A stretch of 64,000 nt of DNA from Lentisphaera profundi. GTDB lineage: Bacteria > Verrucomicrobiota > Lentisphaeria > Lentisphaerales > Lentisphaeraceae. This document shows positions 51,981 to 62,100 of this stretch, piece by piece. Location: NCBI RefSeq assembly GCF_028728065.1, contig NZ_CP117812.1, positions 620,001 to 684,000 of the forward strand. Reading direction: 5' to 3'. The translations under genes were made by a program, and so were the position numbers. Numbering within the stretch: the stretch's first letter is position 1; each line of letters starts with the position of its first letter. Under the pieces are notes generated by a model. That model searched no databases, had not been told where the DNA came from, and saw only the letters and a program-made list of their open reading frames with translations.

Positions 51981-52800
51981 CCCCAGAGAAATAGCCACGG
52001 CCTTAGACGTGAGTCAAGCCAGCATCAAGCGCTGGGTTGACAAGGGCTTAATTGAGGCTGAAAAAACCGCTGGCGGTCATCGCCGCATTACCTTGCAGGC
52101 TCTAAAAAGCTATCTTGATGCAAATAATAAGACTTTGGCTAATCCGGATATTTTGGATTTGCCTCATAGTAGCGGACGCGCCAAAACAAAACTCAAAGAT
52201 AGCCAAGCAACTTTTAGTGATGATTTACGTCAATGCAATGATTCCCGTGTTCGTGCTTTGATTTACGATTTGTTTCTCAGTGGTACATCTTGTAGTCAGC
52301 TTTTTGATGAGCTGGTTAAACCTGCAATAAAGTCAATTAAATTGAGTTTTGCGAGTGGTGAGATTGATGATTTTCAAGAACAGCGCAGCTTACAGATTTG
52401 TCAGCGTTTACTCTTTGGTTTTGAACAATACTTTAAGGCGCCAAATCAAGATGCTCCCCATGCCTTATTAGGGACTTTAAGTAGTGATAAAAATACACTA
52501 GAAATCCAAATGTTGGAAGTTTGTTTACGGGAAAAAGGCATGCGTACAGAATTTTTGGGTAGTGAATTAAACCCATTATCATATCAGCGCGCTTTAAAAA
52601 TACTCAAACCTCAAGTCTTAGCCTTGGGTTTTTCAGTCTTGTCTGAGCAGTCTTTAGCAGAACTGCATGTTTTAGAGGAGTTTTGTTACGAAAATCAAAT
52701 TTTATTTTTCTTAATTACGGATTTACCTGTTAATGTAGAAGAAGAATTTGAGACCATTATTCCCGTCCCCAATTTTGCTGCAATAGATTCATTTTTATAA
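51967..52800 (+). CDS. MerR-family regulator with B12-binding-like domain (LitR/CarH type)
   Basis: The ATG at 51967 lies inside the end of DUF2878. The 277-residue protein has a MerR helix-turn-helix with S-P-R-E-I-A-T-A-L-D-V and A-G-G-H-R-R-I, a helical middle part (about 85-150) and a C-terminal cobalamin-domain-like fold. Where CarH has E-x-H-x-x-G for cobalt binding, this protein reads S-D-K-N-T-L-E, so the His ligand and Gly are absent. The W-x9-E-H light-switch motif was not found either. It resembles the class of LitR proteins that do not bind B12 and work with a BLUF partner in Pseudomonas. It likely represses the operons that carry the TGAACGTTTT boxes. Confidence 0.88.
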   Translation: MKSFSPREIATALDVSQASIKRWVDKGLIEAEKTAGGHRRITLQALKSYLDANNKTLANPDILDLPHSSGRAKTKLKDSQATFSDDLRQCNDSRVRALIYDLFLSGTSCSQLFDELVKPAIKSIKLSFASGEIDDFQEQRSLQICQRLLFGFEQYFKAPNQDAPHALLGTLSSDKNTLEIQMLEVCLREKGMRTEFLGSELNPLSYQRALKILKPQVLALGFSVLSEQSLAELHVLEEFCYENQILFFLITDLPVNVEEEFETIIPVPNFAAIDSFL

Positions 52801-52865
52801 TTTAGTATTTGATACAGTGCGTTAAGATCAAACTTTGATTTTGTGTACTAATAAAGGAGTAGGAA

Positions 52866-53810
52866 ATGAGTAAAATTAAGATAGGTTTATCTGCGTGTTT
52901 AGCGGGTGAAAACGTGCGTTACAATGGGCAGAATTCTTTAAATAAACTAATTACACAAGACTTGGAAGAGTATTTCGAGTATGTAAAAGTTTGTCCTGAA
53001 GTAGCTATTGGAATGGGGACACCGCGAGAGACTATTCGAGTAGTACGAGATGGTGAATTACAGTTACGTGCTTCGCGAAGCAATACTGATTACTCGAAAG
53101 ACATGCGCGATTTTGCGAAGGCAGATATGAAGCGTGTGGCCGATGCCGATCTCTGTGGTTTTATTTTCAAAAAAGGTTCGCCGAGTTGCGGAGTCTTTCG
53201 TGTCAAAATTTATAATACGGATGGGATGCCTCAGGTCGAAAAAACGTCAGGTTTTTATGCGGCTCAAGTGATGGAGAGTTTCCCATGGCTGCCAGTTGAA
53301 GAAGAAGGGCGACTCAATGATCCCCCCTTATTCGAGAACTTTATTCAAAAAACATTTGCCTTGGGTCACTGGAAAGAGATGCTTAAAGAAGGCTTAAGTC
53401 ATAAAGGCCTACTCGATTTTCATCAATATCATAAGTATTGGATTATGGCTCATAATCAAGCGGGGCTTAAGCGCTTGGGCAAAATGTTGGCGAATCGCGG
53501 TGAGCGTAGTGTCGAAGAATTAGCGAGTGAGTATCTTAAGGAGTACAGCGAAATAGTTCATCGCCCACCGACCTCACTCAAACATTCTAATGTACTGTAT
53601 CATCTCCTGGGATATTTTAAGCAGGATATAGATTCCTTCGACAAGGGAGAAATGGTAAAACTTATCGAGCAGTACCGTGAAAATCATATTCCACTCGTAG
53701 TACCAATTACACGTTTGGCATATTTTGCGAAAAAATATAAGCAGGAGTATTTACTCAATCAGAGTTACTTACGTCACCCCGAAAATTTGGGTGTTCTTAA
53801 TCGTTTATAA
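52866..53810 (+). CDS. DUF523-DUF1722 fusion protein (YbgA-like)
   Basis: The 314-residue product has an N-terminal DUF523 (S-A-C-L-A-G-E-N-V-R-Y-N-G, V-C-P-E-V near 41, G-S-P-S-C-G near 104) and a C-terminal DUF1722 (F-H-Q-Y-H-K-Y-W-I-M-A-H, about 180-300). GGAG lies before the ATG. The two conserved Cys of DUF523 may bind metal. Such fusions sit beside photolyase genes in many bacteria and are often under LitR-type control. The reaction is unknown. Confidence 0.94.
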   Translation: MSKIKIGLSACLAGENVRYNGQNSLNKLITQDLEEYFEYVKVCPEVAIGMGTPRETIRVVRDGELQLRASRSNTDYSKDMRDFAKADMKRVADADLCGFIFKKGSPSCGVFRVKIYNTDGMPQVEKTSGFYAAQVMESFPWLPVEEEGRLNDPPLFENFIQKTFALGHWKEMLKEGLSHKGLLDFHQYHKYWIMAHNQAGLKRLGKMLANRGERSVEELASEYLKEYSEIVHRPPTSLKHSNVLYHLLGYFKQDIDSFDKGEMVKLIEQYRENHIPLVVPITRLAYFAKKYKQEYLLNQSYLRHPENLGVLNRL

Positions 53811-54045
53811 TCGTCACTCAGTTCATTAAAGCCGAAGCAAGGGGCTTCTCGTAAGCTTATCTGAAGGAAGCCTCATGCTTAATAATGCCTTGAATTACGT
53901 TTCCTTAATTTAAATGAACATTGTATAGGTTTATATTTTCGTAAGTAATGGAATTTCTTACGTATTAGAGGCTAGGCTTATTCTAATATTAGAATCATAA
54001 GCTATTATATACGATATATATAATTATTTGAATGAGGAAGTGTTT

Positions 54046-55035
54046 ATGTCTGTAACAGTAAAAGACATCGCAGATCGTGCCAATGTATCAACGGCAACAG
54101 TATCGCGTGCTCTAAATCCTGAACAAACGGGAATAAAGCCGGAAGTGCGCAATGAGATTGTCGCACTTGCGGAGCGTATGGGTTATAAAAAGAAAGGGCG
54201 AAAAGCTAGTAAGACTGATAGTGGCTATGTAGGAATTATTTATAAGCGTGAACCGACAAGTTTTGTCAATGGCGGTGTACTTGGCGATCGTCTTTATCAG
54301 GCCATTGAAGTGGCTCTGTATAATCAGGGCAAACAAGCTTTGATGCACAATATTGCTCTTGATGATGCCGCACCTGATTTTTTAAAGGATGGCTTGGTTT
54401 CCGGGGTACTTTTGGTAGAGTTAGATATTGATAATGATCATAAATTACTGAAAGAGTTAAAGCAATTAAAAATTCCTGCGGTAGCCGTGAATCACCCTGG
54501 CTATCTCGATAAATTTGATGTTGTCAGTGTAAATTACGTACAATGCTTTCAATTATTGACCAAGCGTTTACTCGCTAAGGGTTGTCAAAAAATTGCCTTT
54601 GCCTCGAATGATTTTGGTCATTATGTGACGCGCAACAGTTTTCTGGGTTACGGTTTAGCCATGTATGAAGTGGGTAAGACACCTCAAGAAACATTTTGGT
54701 TAAAAGAAAAGGATTCCCTTGATGTGGGCCGTCAGATCGCGCGCGATATTGTTGCCGATGGTTCGATTGATGGCGTCGTATGTATGTCTAATCAGATCGC
54801 AGGAAATTTGATTAATGAACTCAATAACTTAGGAAAAAGAGTGCCTCAAGATATTAGGGTTTGTGGATTTGATCCTCAATCAATTGATGATACTGAGGTA
54901 ACTTCGGGAGTTTACGATTTACCTGAGATGACCACCCGTGCAGTGGAATTGCTTGCTTACCGCTCGCATCAAACTAAGATTCAGCCAGTGAAAGTGACGA
55001 CTTATTGCCGCATCCAAGAAGGTAGAAGTGATTAA
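54046..55035 (+). CDS. LacI-family transcriptional regulator
   Basis: The start at 54046 has GAGG 8 bases upstream. The 329-residue protein has the LacI helix-turn-helix (T-V-K-D-I-A-D-R-A-N-V-S-T-A-T-V-S-R-A-L) and a sugar-binding-like domain with G-V-V-C-M-S-N-Q-I-A-G and R-V-C-G-F-D-P. It probably controls carbohydrate genes. The convergent genes at 55125 and 57012 are likely targets, since a palindrome with central CG (58009-58022) lies before them. Confidence 0.93.
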   Translation: MSVTVKDIADRANVSTATVSRALNPEQTGIKPEVRNEIVALAERMGYKKKGRKASKTDSGYVGIIYKREPTSFVNGGVLGDRLYQAIEVALYNQGKQALMHNIALDDAAPDFLKDGLVSGVLLVELDIDNDHKLLKELKQLKIPAVAVNHPGYLDKFDVVSVNYVQCFQLLTKRLLAKGCQKIAFASNDFGHYVTRNSFLGYGLAMYEVGKTPQETFWLKEKDSLDVGRQIARDIVADGSIDGVVCMSNQIAGNLINELNNLGKRVPQDIRVCGFDPQSIDDTEVTSGVYDLPEMTTRAVELLAYRSHQTKIQPVKVTTYCRIQEGRSD

Positions 55036-55073
55036 TTTCGCCACTTATTTTTACTGATTAAAGTCCTATAGGC

Positions 55074-55106
55074 AAAATCCCCCAGAGAGATTCTCTGGGG
55101 GATTTT
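55074..55106. terminator. bidirectional rho-independent terminator
   Basis: A perfect 15-bp stem (55074-55088 with 55092-55106) with three-base loop GAT is GC-rich in the middle and ends in A/T runs on each side. It serves the convergent LacI gene and the lipoprotein gene at 55125. Confidence 0.93.
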
Positions 55107-55124
55107 GTGCTTATTGACTAATGT

Positions 55125-56864
55125 TTAGCGGTAGTCTACGATGACATCATTGATAAGAGTTTTGTGTCCGTCGCGGGTGAGTTTTCCACCTGCAGGGGCC
55201 AAGATGATGACGATGGAAGAATTGGCAGGGAGTTCGAGTTCTGTTTTACCAGAGACATGGCGTGCCAAAAACTCATTGCTGCGCGTTTCGTAAATATCGA
55301 AATCCCCTTGTGGAAGATCAAGGATCACTTTTTTACGGCTCTCGTAGGGATTGAAATAGAGATAGGTGGGATAGGCTTTGTTCGCAAAGACATCAGTCGC
55401 GAGGCAATCGAGTTGGAGGATGTATTTTTGATTTGTTTTTTTAATGATTGCGCCATAAATGCCGACATAAGATGAGCCATAGAGGCCATGATCAGTGGCG
55501 TAGCCCCAGTTGTGATTGACGGCGTCGCCACTCGCAAAAAGTTGCTCGTCCTTATCCCAGAGTTGGCGTAGACCTTCGTAGGCGACGGCATTATTTTTAT
55601 CTTCTTTCCATTGAGGTGATGATTGACGTTCAGGAGGATGAAATCCTCCGTAAAAGAGGCGTGAGGCGTTGGCGGCATTGAGCATCCATTTGCCAATACT
55701 ATCCGCGTAACGATCATCGTAACGCAACATTGAAACAAAGGGCCAGGCCATGGCAAAAGTATTCATGGCAAAAGCATAGCCTCCCTCGCGACTGCGCCAT
55801 GGGAGGCGGTTAAGAGAACCAACGAGGCCATGACAATCGTGTTCGAGCCAGCGTTTGTGGACGACACCCATGTCGGCACGAACTTGACTTGAATGTTCAA
55901 AAGACCAATTAATGAATTTGCTGGCGTCGTAATGGGTTCCCTGTTCGGCATTCATGCGTACGGCTGTGTAAGCGCCAAAAGGCAGTTGGATCTCGTAGTA
56001 AGGATTTTCCTTAAGGAGTTTATCATCGAGATCCTGCAGGCACCATTGGGCGGCCTGGAGATATTTCGGATCATCGAATTTTAAGTAAGCACTGTACATC
56101 AGCCAAGCAATACCTGCAGAGCTGTCGGGTTCGCGCCAGGTATCGTTGTATTTAGGCTGCTTAGTGTCAAAATCGAAGTAAGTGAAGTTGAAGCCAGTAG
56201 GGTTTTCACTGCCACCCATGATATAGGCGGCTTCATACCATTTATCTGCAGTGATGCGCATGATATTATCCATCTCACCAGTACCAGGGTAGCGATCGCT
56301 GAGTGAATAGAAAAGGATATGAGGAAAAACTGTGTACCAAAAGGAATCGTAGTCAGTATCCATCATGTTGAGAACTAGGTTTCGGCCATTGCCTTTATTA
56401 AAGTACTGCTGACACATGCTGGCCCAATTGTATTTGCCTGAGGATTTGTCTATTCCTGCAAAAGAGGCACTCAAAACACTGCCGATGACCGCGATAGCTT
56501 CGAATGAATGCTTGTGCTTCTCAATGGGGCCCACATAAGAAGTGAAGCCAAAAACTTGCTCTTTGTCATTGGGGTTGAGTTCCGCAGCTAATACTTTCAT
56601 GAGCGGAAGGTGTTCGCCTTTGGTATTTAAATCATAGAGAAAAGCATCAAAATCTTTTGTCACTTTTTGCCAATCACGCATGTGGTAGGGCTCGGGAAAG
56701 TTCGGCATGCGCTTGATGAGAGGTAGGTGAACTTGCGGTGTTATTTCACTTGACGTGGATTCGTTCTTAGATGCTTGACAGGCGGCAAGTAAAAAACTGA
56801 GGCCTAAGGAGAATAAGCCTTTTTTGAGACCTTGTTTAAGTCGTATGGAGTGAGTTAGGTTCAT
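55125..56864 (-). CDS. lipoprotein, probable (alpha/alpha)-barrel carbohydrate enzyme, unknown family
   Basis: The start at 56864 has AGGA 6 bases upstream and opens a signal peptide with lipobox L-A-A-C. The 579-residue mature part is mostly helical with many W, Y and H, for example W-Y-T-V-F-P-H-I-L, D-S-S-A-G-I-A-W-L-M and W-S-F-E-H-S-S-Q-V, which suits an (alpha/alpha)6/7 barrel, and then a C-terminal beta domain (about 500-579). I do not recognise the family. It follows a DUF1861-like protein 147 bases upstream, and a LacI regulator lies downstream, so a role in glycan use is inferred. Confidence 0.72.
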   Translation of the reverse strand: MNLTHSIRLKQGLKKGLFSLGLSFLLAACQASKNESTSSEITPQVHLPLIKRMPNFPEPYHMRDWQKVTKDFDAFLYDLNTKGEHLPLMKVLAAELNPNDKEQVFGFTSYVGPIEKHKHSFEAIAVIGSVLSASFAGIDKSSGKYNWASMCQQYFNKGNGRNLVLNMMDTDYDSFWYTVFPHILFYSLSDRYPGTGEMDNIMRITADKWYEAAYIMGGSENPTGFNFTYFDFDTKQPKYNDTWREPDSSAGIAWLMYSAYLKFDDPKYLQAAQWCLQDLDDKLLKENPYYEIQLPFGAYTAVRMNAEQGTHYDASKFINWSFEHSSQVRADMGVVHKRWLEHDCHGLVGSLNRLPWRSREGGYAFAMNTFAMAWPFVSMLRYDDRYADSIGKWMLNAANASRLFYGGFHPPERQSSPQWKEDKNNAVAYEGLRQLWDKDEQLFASGDAVNHNWGYATDHGLYGSSYVGIYGAIIKKTNQKYILQLDCLATDVFANKAYPTYLYFNPYESRKKVILDLPQGDFDIYETRSNEFLARHVSGKTELELPANSSIVIILAPAGGKLTRDGHKTLINDVIVDYR

Positions 56865-57011
56865 GAAAAATCCTTTGGGGGCTGGGGATGATCGTAGGCT
56901 TACTTGCGTGAACTTGATCAACTCACTAAATCTACTATTTAGTCAGCTGATAAGCAAAGTCGCTGTAGCTAAGACTTGCTAAATCTTAGTTTTTAAAAAA
57001 GCTATTTAGTT

Positions 57012-57944
57012 TTATTCCCACTCAGTGAAGGGGTCAGCAATCTCTAACCAGTGAGCTTCGGCGTCACCAGCACCAACATAAAGTCTAGCTTTGCCATTGC
57101 TTAACCTTTGCAGACCTCCGGAGAAAATTACATCCTCTAAATCAGGACGTTTAGCTTCCCCAGGTGAAAATAAATTGCGTGAGGCAATAATTTTCATTGC
57201 GGATTTGACTTGAGTTCGAGGATTATAAGAAAATGCTACTGAGGCATAGTGTCTTACAGTGTCATTTTGAGAAAATTTAGCAATGTGTCCTAGTATTCCT
57301 AAAGTGCCATTGGATAAAAGGTGAATTTCATTAGCTCCCCCCCATTCATCATCATGAAATTGATCAAAAATGGGAGCGTCATTGACGATATCAATACTTA
57401 AATCCTTAAGTGAATCAACTTCCGTGTAACCAATTTTACCACGTCCGCCTTTGTCTCCTTGAGGACGGGTGAAAACACCAATCCTGTGGTCAGTCAATTC
57501 GACCAAGCGTAAATCTTTCATGTGTTCAGGACCTTGGAAGAATTTTTCAAGGCTATAAATATCTTTGCCTTTCATGAAAATAGTACGCCAAGAGAGTTTA
57601 TTGGCAGTGCCACAAGGGGCTGGGAAAATTTCAACTCCACCAATAAGCAGTTCATTATTGATTTTGCTAAAGAAGGGATCTTGTAGAGAGAAAGTGGGAG
57701 CGGCTTCTATGGGGAGCCATTGATCATGGCTTTCTTCGAAGAAAAAGACTTCAGAGTGTTCGCTATCGCGACTTTCTACACGGCCAGCAATGATGGTTTT
57801 TCCCGCGGACTCAAAAGGGGCGGTGATGTTGTAGACATCTTTTTGGCCGACTCCCGAAAAAGTGATTTTCTTCGTGGCGAAAGATTTTTGCGAAAGGGTC
57901 ATCTCGAAGTCTTTAAGTGCATCTGCGTACTGAGTTTTGCTCAT
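57012..57944 (-). CDS. DUF1861-like beta-propeller protein
   Basis: The 310-residue protein has no signal peptide, so it is cytoplasmic. It shows repeated beta-strand blocks with A-G-R-V-E-S-R-D-S-E-H-S-E-V-F-F-F and L-Q-D-P-F-F, W-R-T-I-F and R-L-Y-V-G-A-G-D-A-E-A-H-W, which match my memory of the DUF1861 family, related in fold to GH130/GH43-type five-bladed propellers. A phosphorylase or hydrolase acting on mannosides is possible but unproven. It lies upstream of a secreted lipoprotein gene on the same strand. Confidence 0.65.
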   Translation of the reverse strand: MSKTQYADALKDFEMTLSQKSFATKKITFSGVGQKDVYNITAPFESAGKTIIAGRVESRDSEHSEVFFFEESHDQWLPIEAAPTFSLQDPFFSKINNELLIGGVEIFPAPCGTANKLSWRTIFMKGKDIYSLEKFFQGPEHMKDLRLVELTDHRIGVFTRPQGDKGGRGKIGYTEVDSLKDLSIDIVNDAPIFDQFHDDEWGGANEIHLLSNGTLGILGHIAKFSQNDTVRHYASVAFSYNPRTQVKSAMKIIASRNLFSPGEAKRPDLEDVIFSGGLQRLSNGKARLYVGAGDAEAHWLEIADPFTEWE

Positions 57945-58008
57945 AATTCATCCAGTTATTGTATTTGAAGATTAACTACTATTAGGGTGTAAAGTGGTTA
58001 ATTCAAAC

Positions 58009-58022
58009 TTATTACGTAATAA
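58009..58022. promoter_or_regulatory. candidate LacI-family operator
   Basis: TTATTACGTAATAA is a perfect 14-bp palindrome with central CG, 65 bases before the start at 57944. A shorter TTTACGTAAA palindrome lies at 58156-58165. LacI-family sites typically have a central CpG. Neither site has been tested; the link to the LacI gene at 54046 is by proximity. Confidence 0.45.
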
Positions 58023-58233
58023 AATATAATATTTCGTATATAATACATCGTGTCTATTTAAGTATAAACGATTATATTTATATAGGTAGGCGTCGAATTA
58101 TTTCTTCGAGGATCATGTCTGTATAACTCTCTACTTTTACGTCATTATATAAAATTTTACGTAAATCTATTAACATATTGTCGTGATTAATATAGAGCGC
58201 GTACATAACTTAAAACTGGGGTACGCTGTTATT

Positions 58234-58872
58234 ATGAAACAAAAATTCACGTTGATCGAACTTCTCGTGGTGATTGCCATTATCGGGATATTAGCCAGTT
58301 TGCTCTTGCCTTCTTTGGCAAAATCGAGAAAAAAAGCTAGAACAGCTGTCTGTCTTAATACACTAAAACAGATTTCTACAGCCCTTTATATCTACGATGA
58401 AGACTACAGTTTTTCCACAAGTAGAACATCTGCGAATACAGGAATAACTGATAGCTTAAATCTAAGTCCTGAAATGTGGGAATGTCCGGAGGATCAAGGG
58501 ACTTGGGACAATAGTGGTCAAGCTAATCTCGCTGGTACGACCTTTGAGCGGATAGGGACGAGTTACCATTAGAATGAATTTGCAGTGGCAGGTAAATTAG
58601 ACTCTTTAAATGATGTCATTGAGCCCAGTAAGTTGTTTTTACTCGGTAGTCGGGCGGTTATGGGCGCATGGGGTGCTAATGATATTCAGACATTTATGTG
58701 GCATGACGAAAAAGCCATGAAATGGCCGATTCTCTATGCTGATGGTCATGTGACATTTCGCAGCTATCTAAAGATCTTTACTGTTGAACCGATGACACAA
58801 AATACATATCGTTACGGTCATAATCAATACACTGGAGAAGAGCCTTTTTACATAAAACAGTTGGGGATGTAA
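58234..58872 (+). pseudogene. prepilin-like gene with one in-frame TAG
   Basis: The gene starts at 58234 with [17 protein letters not shown], one hydrophobic helix, and continues through [18 protein letters not shown] at 58570-58572 follows S-Y-H. The same frame stays open from there to 58872 with A-D-G-H-V as the typical C-terminal motif. A Tyr codon (TAT or TAC) at this place would restore the gene to 212 residues. The residue before Phe is Lys, not Gly. It is either a recent pseudogene or an assembly error; stop read-through is less likely. Confidence 0.85.
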
Positions 58873-59155
58873 GCTTTATTTATCATGCCAAATTTTATGA
58901 TAGTGCTGAGGGTGAGCCCTGTTACTGTAATAACAAAAAAATTAATGAGACTTAGCTTTGTCGCGATGCCTTGTGTAAGCTCTTGGTGCGCGATGATTGC
59001 GCTAGCAAAGATAAGAATAAAATGATTATTATTAGGAAGCTTGTTTAGAAAGTTCCGGGCATTGCAAATCAATAGATAAAGTAAGAAAATTCCTGCTGTG
59101 GACAATGATAAACCAAAGCAGCTACAATTTTAGATTGATATAAAAAGGAAAACAG
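58873..59155. other. intergenic, doubtful minus-strand frame
   Basis: A hydrophobic minus-strand frame (58848-59105, 85 residues) overlaps the end of the prepilin-like gene. It contains two helix-like stretches and H-Q-E-L-T-Q-G-I-A-T-K-L, which could be part of an old membrane protein gene. It has no clear ribosome-binding site, so it is not called. The remainder is the leader of the next gene. Confidence 0.4.
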
Positions 59156-62100
59156 ATGTATAAAAAATTAAGCACCTTTCTTGCCTTAGCGGCAATCACT
59201 TTTGTAAACGAGGCAAATGCGGCCAAAGTTTCAGCTGCGGAAGAGTTGGCAAATATCAAAGAAGCGATGCCCGGCGCAGTTAATGTAAAGAAGAAATACA
59301 AAGTCTTATGCTTTTCAAAGCCCTACGGTTTTCCGCATTCGTCGATCCACACAGCGAAGAAAATGATTCAGGTTATGGGAGATAAAACGGGAATGTTCAC
59401 GGTTGATTTTAGTGATGATGCTAAAGACCTTTCCGCTGCGAACCTCGCAAAATACGATGCGCTCTATCTTAATAATACGACCAAGATGGAGAAGGGGATT
59501 AAGGACCCTCTTAAACGTAAAGAACTAATCGATTTCGTAAAAAATGGCGGAGGCCTTTTTGCGGTGCACGCAGCAACCGATGGAGGTTGGCCCGAGTACG
59601 TAGAAATGACTGGTGGCGATTTCGATGGACACCCTTGGGGGCACGAAGGAACTTACTGCCTTTGTAATGAAGATCCGACACATCCGATTGTGGCCAATAT
59701 TTTTGATGGTGAGCAAAGTTTTAATATCAATGATGAGCTTTATCAGTATAAAAATTTTGACCGTGAAAACAATCGTGTCCTTGTCTCGATTGATATGTCC
59801 AAATTCCAAAATCATCGAGGAGGGATGAAAAGAGAGGATAATGATTACGCCATGGTTTGGATAAAAGAGTTTGGTAAGGGTCGTGTATTTGTTTCTAGCC
59901 CTGGCCATAATCACCATATTTATTGGAATAAAGATATGCTCAAGATGTGGGTAGAGGGCATGCGTTTTGTCCTTGGTGAGCTCGAGGTCAATACTGCTTC
60001 CAAATCTAAGCCAGCTTATGCATTGCCCTCTAAGAGTGGTAAACAAGATCCACTCGTGAAGCAACGCAGTGAAAAAGAAAGTATGAAAGAGTTCGAAGTT
60101 CAGGGTGATTACAGTCTCGAACTGGTTGCAGGCGATGATATGCTCTACGAACCCACCCTTTGTGTTTGGGATGGCAATGGTCGCATGTACGTAGCACAAT
60201 TCGAAACTTATATGCAGGATGTAGATGGCACGGGTAAATACGATGAAGTCAGTCGCGTCTTGCGTCTAGAAGATACCAATGATGATGGTGTCATGGATAA
60301 GCGTACGGTGTTTGCAGATAAATTAAATTTACCCCGTTTAGTTTTACCCCTCAAGGATTCAGTACTTATTGGGGAGACCAATACTAATGATATTTATGAA
60401 TACTTTGATACCGATAATGACGGTGTCTCCGACAAGAAAAAAATCTGGTATGAAGGCGGTAAGCGCGGGGGTAACTTGGAGCATCAACCCAGTGGTCTGC
60501 TGTGGTCAATGGATAACAATATTTACACCACTTATAATCAGCATGCCTATCGTTTTACTGATGGTACAGTCACTAAAGTTGAGACCAAAGGCAATCGTGG
60601 TCAATGGGGTTTAACCCAAGATAATTATGGTAAAGTGATATTTGCCGATGCGGGTGCAGGAGTGGGGCCAGTGCATACTCTTTTTCCTAATATCTATACT
60701 AAATGGGATCCAAAATGGGTTCGTGAAGATGGTTTCTCTACCGTCTGGGGAATTGATAAGGTCTATGATGCTCAAGGTGGAATGGGTTCCATGCGTGATA
60801 ACGGGACGATTCGTCGCTTTACCGATACTTGTGGTCAGGCGGTTTTTCGCGGAGATAAACTTCCTAAAGAAATGCAGGGTGAACTCTTCTTTAGTTCGCC
60901 AGTGGGACGCCTGACGCGTCGTACGACTTTCAAAGTGGATGATAAGGGTCGTCAAGTTATGCATAACGCCTACGACGAAAAAGAATTCATAGCAAGTACC
61001 GATGCTAACTTTCGACCCGTCAATGCAGCTACAGGACCTGATGGTACACTGTACTTAGTGGATATGCACCGCGGCATTATCCAAGAAGGTGCTTGGGTTC
61101 CCAAGGGATCCTTCATCCGTAAAGCAGTGGAGTTTTATGGCTTGGATAAAAATATTGGTCACGGACGTATTTATCGTGTACGCCATAAAGATTTTCAACC
61201 CAATGATAAAAAACCACGTATGTTGGATGAAACGCCCGCAGAATTAGTTCGTCACCTTTCGCATGCCAATGGTTGGTGGCGTGATGAAGCGCAAAAATTG
61301 ATTGTTTTGAGTGGTGATAAGTCAGTCGAATCAGCACTCAAGAAAGTGATTTCTTCAGGCAAATCAGACTTAGGTCGTTTACATGCTTTATGGACCTTGG
61401 AAGGACTGGGCTTAATAGATATTGATTACCTTAAAGTGATCTACAAAGATAAAAATCCCCATATGCGTGCTGCGGCAATTCGTATGACCGAGCCTTATTT
61501 TCATAAGGATATAAAAAATATTTACGTCTTGAAGAGCCTCATCAAAGATCCTGCTAAGGAAGTCGCGATTCAACTTATGCTCAGTGCATCTACTACAGTG
61601 ACTAAAGAAACTCGCTCTTTAGCCAAAGCAGTGATGAACGCGAATCCCGAGAATGATTACTTAGCAGAGATAGATGCTGAGCTTAATAAAGCTTATTTTG
61701 AAGAACAGCAGCGCTTAGCGGCCCTCGCAAAACTCAATGCAGAGGAAGCTGCGCTGATGGCGGCGGGTAAACAGCATTTTGATGCACTATGTGCGACTTG
61801 TCATGGTCCTGATGGTAAAGGCATGCCTGCGGGACATGGCCTTATGGCGCCCTCTTTTGTCAATAATACTCGTGTTCTTGGTGACAAAGGAGTCGTGACG
61901 CGAATTACTCTACACGGTTTTACGGGACCGATTGAGGGAAAAACCTATGCGGGTGGAATGATGATGCCCTTGAAGACCAATGATGATAAGTACCTCGCTT
62001 CAGTGCTCACCTATATTCGCAATAGCTTTGGCAATAAAGCAGAAATGATCAGTGAGCAAGATGTAGCGCAAGTCCGCAAAGAAAGCAAGGGCGTGAAAGT

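Noticed and set aside
58848-59105. 85-residue hydrophobic minus-strand protein
   Set aside because: It overlaps the prepilin-like gene end, has no ribosome-binding site and no recognised family; left as doubtful.
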